DNA of 17,578 nucleotides from Selenomonas sp. GTDB lineage: Bacteria; Bacillota_C; Negativicutes; Selenomonadales; Selenomonadaceae. The notes beneath the pieces are model-generated. The model had not been told where the DNA came from. It saw only the letters and a program-made list of their open reading frames with translations, and ran no database searches. The DNA is taken from NCBI RefSeq assembly GCF_024699275.1, contig NZ_JAILPX010000156.1, positions 1 to 17,578 on the forward strand. Reading direction: 5' to 3'. Position 1 is the first letter of the stretch; each line of letters opens with the position of its first letter. Shown piece after piece: positions 12,765-17,578 of the stretch. The position numbers were made by a program, and so were the translations under genes.

Positions 12765-14528
12765 ATGATGCAGAAAAAATACACCTTTCATGTCTTTAGC
12801 GAGTTGGAAAGAATTACTACTGAGCTGATAACCAGCGATACCTATAAAAATGCCTCAGGGGTCCTTTTTCAGTTGTACAATCCCAAGCTGGGCATCGATG
12901 ACCAGCAGATTGTGGAGTATATACAGGAAAAATGCAGCAAAGCCTGTCTGGTGGGAATCACATCGGCTAATATTGCCGATGTAGAATACGATATCAAGGA
13001 TAATCCCCTGGAACTTAATGTTACATTCTTCAAGGATACCCGTTTGTCGGCTTTTGATTTTGACCTGAGCCGGGATTCTGGTTTTGTGGCGGGGCGCATC
13101 GTTCAGGAGCAGCTGCAGGATATTCCCAATGCACGCTGCATGCTGATTTGTTATTCCTGTGGCAGTGTTGCTTTGCAGTCCTTCATCCAAGAATTCAGTC
13201 ATTACCGGCTGCCTATCTTCGGGGCTAAGGCTGGACGCAGCATAAGGGCAAAGAATACCCCACAGGTTTACGGCAGGACGGTGCGCGCTGATGGTATAAC
13301 GGCCATTATCTTTGCTGGGGATAACCTTCGCCTGTATATGGATAACTGTCTGGGCTTTAAGGAAATTGGGCTGAATATGCGGGTGACGGAAACCAAAAGC
13401 GATACGGTAATTTCGAAAATCGACGATAAGCCAGCGGTGGAAGTCTATTCCAAATATTTGAAGGTCAAGCCGAATCAATACTTTGTCCAAAACGTATGTG
13501 AGTTTCCCCTCATCTTTCAGCGCGGAGATTGTCCTGTGGCCAGGGTGCCTTCTGCCTGCGAAGAGGACGGTTCCATAGGTTTTACCGCTGATGTGGCCCA
13601 AGGGGAAAACTTTCGACTTTCCTATGGGAATTCCCATAATCTCTTTCAGATTATTGAGCGTTCTGTTCAGGGAATGGAGCGCTTCCAGCCGGAGGCTGTG
13701 TTCTTATTTGAGTGCGGCAATCGAATCCGCTTTCTGAAGGATCAGTCTGCCCGTGAGACGGACAGTTTCCGGGTGAATTCACCAAATCTGTCCGTTGCCA
13801 TCGGCTATGCAGAGCTTTTTTATTCTCCCGTAGGATGTGGTGGCGCTTTGACCAGTGCGCTGGTTGCGGTGGGACTCAGTGAAGGTCCCGTGGCTGAGGA
13901 TCAGATTCATGTTCATGTCGACTTTTCGGATGAGGATGAAGTGAATCGGGAGGCAAAGGGTGAATACATTCCTTTTGTGGACAGGATTCTCCATTTTCTG
14001 GAAACCACGTCGGCAGAGCTGGATCAGCGCAATCGGGAATTGGGCAGGATTGCTGCCACTGACCGACTGACCCGCATCTATAACCGCTGGGAATTGGAAA
14101 ATAAGATCAATGAAATGCTGAAATTGCGGACAGGTGAAAAAAAGCCGATGTCCTTGATTTTTATGGACATCGACCATTTCAAGCAGATCAATGATAATTT
14201 TGGTCATGATGTGGGTGATATGGTTTTGAAGGCGACTGTTCAACTGATTAAGGATAATCTGCAGCCACAGCATGTTTTTGGACGCTGGGGGGGAGAGGAA
14301 TTTCTCTATGCCCTGCCGGATACCAATTTGGAGGAGGGCAAAGCCTTCGCGGAAAGGCTCCGGGTCCAGGTGGAAAAGAACTGTTATGTGATCGTGCGGT
14401 ACATCACCATGAGTTTTGGTGTCACACAGCTTACCGAAGAGGATGATTTTCGGTCTTGGGTGAAGCGGGCAGATCAGGCACTCTATCAGGCGAAGGAGAC
14501 TGGCAGGAACCGCGTGGTGGCCATTTGA
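12765..14528 (+). CDS. FIST-domain sensor diguanylate cyclase
   Basis: A 587-residue cytosolic protein with no membrane segment. Residues about 30-225 match FIST_N in style ('ACLVGITSANI', 'SGFVAGRIVQEQL', 'LPIFGAKAG') and about 228-385 FIST_C ('FQPEAVFLFECGNR', 'VAIGYAELFYSPVGCG'). FIST is a predicted small-ligand, perhaps amino-acid, sensor. A short coiled linker (about 405-428) leads to a GGDEF domain at about 430-587, with 'FMDIDHFKQINDNFGHDVGD' and active-site GGEEF (509-513). It should make cyclic di-GMP from two GTP. The usual inhibitory RxxD site upstream of GGEEF reads Q-P-Q-H, so product feedback is probably absent. Start: GGGGGAC (12752-12757) suits ATG 12765 (or 12768); upstream GTG 12741 has no such site. 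It converges with the DUF2284 gene, with six bases between stops. Confidence 0.9.
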   Translation: MMQKKYTFHVFSELERITTELITSDTYKNASGVLFQLYNPKLGIDDQQIVEYIQEKCSKACLVGITSANIADVEYDIKDNPLELNVTFFKDTRLSAFDFDLSRDSGFVAGRIVQEQLQDIPNARCMLICYSCGSVALQSFIQEFSHYRLPIFGAKAGRSIRAKNTPQVYGRTVRADGITAIIFAGDNLRLYMDNCLGFKEIGLNMRVTETKSDTVISKIDDKPAVEVYSKYLKVKPNQYFVQNVCEFPLIFQRGDCPVARVPSACEEDGSIGFTADVAQGENFRLSYGNSHNLFQIIERSVQGMERFQPEAVFLFECGNRIRFLKDQSARETDSFRVNSPNLSVAIGYAELFYSPVGCGGALTSALVAVGLSEGPVAEDQIHVHVDFSDEDEVNREAKGEYIPFVDRILHFLETTSAELDQRNRELGRIAATDRLTRIYNRWELENKINEMLKLRTGEKKPMSLIFMDIDHFKQINDNFGHDVGDMVLKATVQLIKDNLQPQHVFGRWGGEEFLYALPDTNLEEGKAFAERLRVQVEKNCYVIVRYITMSFGVTQLTEEDDFRSWVKRADQALYQAKETGRNRVVAI

Positions 14529-14534
14529 GGACTA

Positions 14535-15131
14535 TTAGACGGTACGGGCTGGTTCTTCGAATACTTCCGGAGCGAGCTGTTCCTTGGTCAGCAAGCCATG
14601 AATCAGGGTGAAATAAGCCGGCAGGTGGTCTTTGCACCAGAGAATGTCGATGGCAAACAAGTCCCGGGTGATGGCGCTGAGGTCAAAGCCAAAGGCATCC
14701 AGGGAATAGCGCATCTTGTCGGAATGGCGGCAGGGAAGGCCGCTGCTCCGGTTGCATTTTTCGCAGAGATTGCAGCCGCCGGAGGAAAGGGAAATGCTGG
14801 CGGGGATTTCCTTTTCCAGGCGGCGCAGTTTTTCTTCCAGGTCCAGCTTGACGGATAGCAGGATTTCCCAGCCCATGCTTTTCATCTTTTCGGGGGTATC
14901 GGCGGCATGGATGATTTGGGGTGACAGGTTGATTTTCGCACAGATTACATTGACCCAGGCGAATTGGTGCAGATAGGCATCGGCATCAAAGTTCAGGGGT
15001 GGACAGGACCAGGTATGGTCATAGCGGGGACATTCCTGGCAATAGGCCAGGAATTTTTCTTTGTTCTGATAGCGCCGTTGGAAATCGGCCATGGGCAGGG
15101 CACTTTTCTGGTATTCGACAGAATAATTCAT
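14535..15131 (-). CDS. DUF2284 predicted metal-binding protein
   Basis: A 198-residue Cys-rich cytosolic protein. The N-terminal part has CX2C...C as 'CQECPRYDHTWSCPP' (Cys31, 34, 43). The second part has 'GGCNLCEKCN...LPCRHSDKMRYSLDAFGFD' (Cys120, 123, 126, 134). Both are the hallmarks of DUF2284, a family proposed to bind iron-sulphur clusters or another metal and common in anaerobes. The role is unknown. The start is supported by an AGGAGAGG ribosome site just upstream on the - strand. It is divergent from the ktr pair, with a 185-base gap, and its 3' end meets the cyclase gene without a visible terminator. Confidence 0.88.
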   Translation of the reverse strand: MNYSVEYQKSALPMADFQRRYQNKEKFLAYCQECPRYDHTWSCPPLNFDADAYLHQFAWVNVICAKINLSPQIIHAADTPEKMKSMGWEILLSVKLDLEEKLRRLEKEIPASISLSSGGCNLCEKCNRSSGLPCRHSDKMRYSLDAFGFDLSAITRDLFAIDILWCKDHLPAYFTLIHGLLTKEQLAPEVFEEPARTV

Positions 15132-15205
15132 GCGTATTCGCCTCTCCTTTACAATCCATCCTTTTTATCGTATTAGACGATTTACGCGGTAATCCTGCCT
15201 GTTTT

Positions 15206-15234
15206 TTGACAGATATAATTAAGCGTGATAAAAT
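15206..15234 (+). promoter_or_regulatory. Strong predicted promoter of ktrBA
   Basis: A perfect TTGACA (15206-15211), a 17-base spacer and TAAAAT (15229-15234, 5 of 6) with an extended -10 TG at 15226-15227. Transcription would start near 15241, leaving a leader of about 75 bases. Confidence 0.8.
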
Positions 15235-15256
15235 CAAAACCAATCTATGAATATAG

Positions 15257-15290
15257 ACGCCGATGGCATAGGAATGGATGCTGTCGGCGT
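15257..15290 (+). promoter_or_regulatory. Leader hairpin upstream of ktrB
   Basis: A 13-bp stem (15257-15269 with 15278-15290, two G-U pairs) and an 8-base loop AGGAATGG lie wholly inside the predicted ktrB leader. The stem is followed by TGTTGATTTG, too few T residues for a good terminator. The ribosome site GAGGAG is at 15306-15311, 15 bases beyond the stem. It may be an attenuator, a protein-binding site or an mRNA stabiliser. It does not show the conserved sequence blocks I know for the c-di-AMP (ydaO) riboswitch. Confidence 0.55.
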
Positions 15291-15316
15291 TGTTGATTTG
15301 TATGTGAGGAGAATTT

Positions 15317-16648
15317 ATGAGAATTGGTAAGAGACAGTGGCGGCTGTCTTCCTTTCAGATTATCAGCTTGAGCTTTGTGCTGCTGATTCTGACGGGAACC
15401 CTATTGTTGATGACCCCTTGGGCGACCATCAGCGGCAGGAGCACGGATTTCCTGCCGGCACTGTTTACGGCCACATCTGCTTCCTGTGTTACGGGGCTGA
15501 CGGTGGAAAACACCGGTTTGTATTGGTCCTTTTTTGGTCAGCTGATTATCCTGTTGATGATTCAGATCGGGGGCCTTGGGGGTGTTACCATGGCCGTGGC
15601 CATCACCATGGCGGCCGGACAGCGGATTGATTTGCAGCAGCGCAGTACGATTCAGGAGGCGTTGGCGGTTCCCCAGTTGGGGGGGATCGTGCGCTTGATT
15701 CGCTTTATCCTGTGCTTTACAGGGGGCGTGGAACTATTGGGCGCCTGTTTGCTGCTGCCGGTATTTGTACCGGAGTACGGCCTGGCGCAGGGGCTATGGA
15801 TGGCGGTGTTCCATTCCATTTCCGCCTTTTGCAATGCCGGCTTTGACCTGATGGGAAGTACCGGGGGCGGCTCCCTGATGGGGTATGCTGCCCATCCCTT
15901 GGTCAATTTGACCATCATGGCGTTGATTATTGCCGGCGGCTTAGGCTTTATGACCTGGGCAGATGTTCAGTTGAATGGGCTGAATTTCCGGTATTATCGA
16001 TTGCAGACCAAGATCATCCTGTTCATGACGGTGGGATTGATTTTGTTTCCGGCGCTGATGTTGTTCAGTCTGGATTTATCCGGTCAGCCTCTGGCGCAAC
16101 GTTTTTGGACGGCCTGTTTTCAGGCGGTTACGCCCCGCACTGCCGGATTTAATACCATTGACATCGAATCCTTGAGCGAAGCGGGGCGCATCGTGCTGGT
16201 GGCCCTGATGCTGACGGGAGGAGCCCCCGGTTCCACCGCCGGCGGTGTCAAAGTGACTACGGTGTTTACGCTGATGGCGGCTACGATTTCAGCGCTACGG
16301 ATGAAAAATGACGTGGAATGCTTTTCCCGGCGGATTCCCTTGGAAGTCGTGCGGCAGGCACTGGCCATCTTTCTGTTGTATTTGCTGCTCTTTAGTGGCA
16401 GTACCTTCTTGATCAGTGTGGTGGATAAGGTGCCGGTGGTGGACTGCATGGTGGAAACTTCATCGGCTTTAGGAACGGTGGGACTTTCCATTGGTCTTAC
16501 GGAAAAATTAAGTCCCCTGTCTCAGTGGATGCTGATTGGTTTGATGTATTTTGGACGCGTGGGCGCCCTGACGATGATTTACGCATTGCATGCGCGCAAG
16601 AACAGCTCGACAGGACGGCTGCCTGCTGAGAAGATTACGGTTGGTTGA
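15317..16648 (+). CDS. ktrB: KtrB/TrkH-family potassium channel subunit
   Basis: A 443-residue integral membrane protein made of four pore repeats. The selectivity-filter loops are visible with their key glycines: 'TSASCVTGL' (Gly60), 'SAFCNAGFD' (Gly175), 'TPRTAGFNT' (Gly277) and 'SALGTVGLS' (Gly389). The intramembrane gating loop 'GGAPGSTAGGVK' (301-312) is present. The length suits KtrB rather than the longer TrkH. It forms a Na+- or ATP-dependent K+ uptake system with the cytosolic RCK protein encoded next. Start: ATG 15317 behind GAGGAG at 15306-15311. It is transcribed from the strong promoter at 15206 with a structured leader. Confidence 0.93.
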   Translation: MRIGKRQWRLSSFQIISLSFVLLILTGTLLLMTPWATISGRSTDFLPALFTATSASCVTGLTVENTGLYWSFFGQLIILLMIQIGGLGGVTMAVAITMAAGQRIDLQQRSTIQEALAVPQLGGIVRLIRFILCFTGGVELLGACLLLPVFVPEYGLAQGLWMAVFHSISAFCNAGFDLMGSTGGGSLMGYAAHPLVNLTIMALIIAGGLGFMTWADVQLNGLNFRYYRLQTKIILFMTVGLILFPALMLFSLDLSGQPLAQRFWTACFQAVTPRTAGFNTIDIESLSEAGRIVLVALMLTGGAPGSTAGGVKVTTVFTLMAATISALRMKNDVECFSRRIPLEVVRQALAIFLLYLLLFSGSTFLISVVDKVPVVDCMVETSSALGTVGLSIGLTEKLSPLSQWMLIGLMYFGRVGALTMIYALHARKNSSTGRLPAEKITVG

Positions 16649-16657
16649 GGTGTGAGG

Positions 16658-17308
16658 ATGAAAAAATCGGTATTGTTGATTGGTTTAGGCCGTTATGGAC
16701 GTCATGTGGCCAAAAATCTTCATGAGTTGAATCATGAGATTCTGGCGGTGGATAAGGATGAAGAATTGGTCAATATGGTGCTGCCTTACGTTACCAATGC
16801 CCTGACGGCGGATAGTACAGATGTGCGGTTCCTGGAAAGCCTGGGGGTGCGCAACTTTGACCTCTGTATCGTGGCTATTGGGGATGATTTCCAAAGCTCT
16901 TTGGAAACCACATGGCAGCTGAAGGAATTAGGGGCGAAATATGTGGTGGCCCGAGCTTCCCGCGGTGTCCATGAAAAATTCCTGCTGCGCAATGGTGCCG
17001 ACGAGGTGGTTTACCCGGAAAAACAGCTGGCCCGTTGGACGGCTATCCGTTTTGGTTATGACCATCTGCTGGACTATTTCGAGCTCAGTGATCGCTATGG
17101 GGTCTATGAATTACCCATGCCGCCCCAATGGGTAGGCAAGACCATTGTAGACTTGCAGGTACGGCAGAATTATCATGTTAACATCCTGGGGGTAAAGAAA
17201 AAAGGGGTGCTCAATGTGGAGATTACTCCCCAGATGGTCATGCAGGCGGAAGATACGGTACTAGTATTGGGAAAAAGTGAAGATTTGCGGCGCTTTTTTG
17301 CGATTTGA
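16658..17308 (+). CDS. ktrA: KtrA, RCK-domain regulator of potassium uptake
   Basis: A 216-residue cytosolic protein. The N-terminal RCK_N (TrkA-N) Rossmann domain has 'IGLGRYGRHVAKNL' (the GxGxxG nucleotide loop at residues 9-14) and 'VDKDEELV'. RCK_C (TrkA-C) follows from about residue 135, ending 'AEDTVLVLGKSEDLRRFF'. KtrA rings bind ATP/ADP on the N-domain, and in Bacillus and Staphylococcus c-di-AMP on the C-domain, and gate KtrB. The start ATG 16658 (spacing 7 from TTGAGG) is preferred over GTG 16652. Only nine bases separate it from the ktrB stop. Confidence 0.92.
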   Translation: MKKSVLLIGLGRYGRHVAKNLHELNHEILAVDKDEELVNMVLPYVTNALTADSTDVRFLESLGVRNFDLCIVAIGDDFQSSLETTWQLKELGAKYVVARASRGVHEKFLLRNGADEVVYPEKQLARWTAIRFGYDHLLDYFELSDRYGVYELPMPPQWVGKTIVDLQVRQNYHVNILGVKKKGVLNVEITPQMVMQAEDTVLVLGKSEDLRRFFAI

Positions 17309-17367
17309 TTATAATGAGGCAGGAATATTCTGTTTCATTGATTAAGATTTGCTGATACAAAACATAG

Positions 17368-17411
17368 AGGCCCCCATAAGTTAGACTTCTTGTTCTAACT
17401 TATGGGGGCCT
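17368..17411 (+). terminator. Perfect 18-bp dyad, terminator after ktrA
   Basis: Arms 17368-17385 and 17394-17411 are perfectly complementary around an 8-base loop, with a G/C-rich base (GGCCCCC / GGGGGCC), then TTTG. It begins 59 bases after the ktrA stop and will act as a terminator, probably in both directions. The upper stem (AAGTTAGA...TCTAACTT) also resembles hairpins often seen at IS3-family element ends, so it may be an insertion sequence relic. Confidence 0.8.
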
Positions 17412-17578
17412 TTGTAAAATGATTAACGTATTTTTGTAAATTGCAGTTTTTCGGGAAGTTCCTGCTGATAGTATTCCGTTCATGCGTGGTAATGGGCGAG
17501 CGGGGGAGTAATTTTCTGTTTCCCGCTAAAACGACCCCTTCGGAAAATAGGACTGTCCAGTTACCTGCGCCGGGCAGG
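17412..17578. other. No clear gene; possible degraded - strand coding relic
   Basis: No ORF with a start and ribosome site is apparent. On the - strand one frame reads about 30 codons to a TGA, then continues (TEYYQQELPEKLQF and a few residues) to a TAA at about 17423-17425. A neighbouring frame is also open. This could be the decayed 3' end of a gene, perhaps a transposase next to the dyad at 17368, or chance. The window ends before it can be judged. Confidence 0.25.

Noticed and set aside
12855..13637. A 260-codon - strand open frame
   Set aside because: Antisense to the FIST region of the cyclase; no ribosome site or family resemblance.
15241..15316. c-di-AMP (ydaO-type) riboswitch upstream of ktrB
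   Set aside because: The leader is too short and lacks the conserved G-rich and multi-junction blocks of that class; only one simple hairpin is present.

Overview
The window looks like a chromosomal stretch from an anaerobic, Gram-negative-type Firmicute, most likely Negativicutes (Selenomonas, Mitsuokella or Megamonas kind). This is inferred from gene content and base use: radical SAM enzymes, an EFR1-type ferredoxin, an ACGX-type peptide cassette, strong GGAGG ribosome sites and moderate GC. No rRNA, tRNA, CRISPR array or intact mobile element is seen.

Layout. (1) 1-524: two small + strand genes of unknown function. (2) 554-1486: a LysR regulator on the - strand, divergent from the next block. 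(3) 1641-7394: nine closely spaced + strand genes (gaps 11-33 bases) that read as one operon. They are a 57-residue Cys-repeat peptide with five ACG motifs, a radical SAM/SPASM enzyme, a nitroreductase, a VOC-fold protein, a MIF-type tautomerase, a second radical SAM enzyme with a CX4CX2C cluster motif, a flavodoxin-ferredoxin (EFR1), a PPC/DUF296 protein and a signal-peptide-bearing alpha/beta hydrolase. Two hairpins close the block. (4) 7592-10634: three genes with stop/start contacts for a MaoC-like hotdog protein, a thiolase homologue lacking the second catalytic Cys, and a short AMP-forming acyl ligase. The set resembles staphylococcal vraCBA and Bacillus yhfST. (5) 10724-12526: a UvrD-like helicase whose last ~50 residues resemble the C-terminal module of plasmid relaxases. 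(6) 12765-14528: a FIST-domain diguanylate cyclase with no I-site. (7) 14535-15131, - strand: a DUF2284 metal-binding protein. (8) 15317-17308: a KtrB/KtrA potassium uptake pair behind a strong promoter and a structured leader, followed by a perfect 18-bp terminator-like dyad.

The most interesting unit is block 3. The precursor and the first radical SAM enzyme match the two-gene 'ACGX system' of presumed RiPPs known from bioinformatics, whose product is, to my knowledge, uncharacterised. Here the pair heads a longer redox operon that includes a second radical SAM enzyme and a plausible electron donor, with a divergent LysR gene as candidate regulator. Whether the downstream genes modify the peptide or form a separate redox module that shares the promoter cannot be decided from sequence alone.
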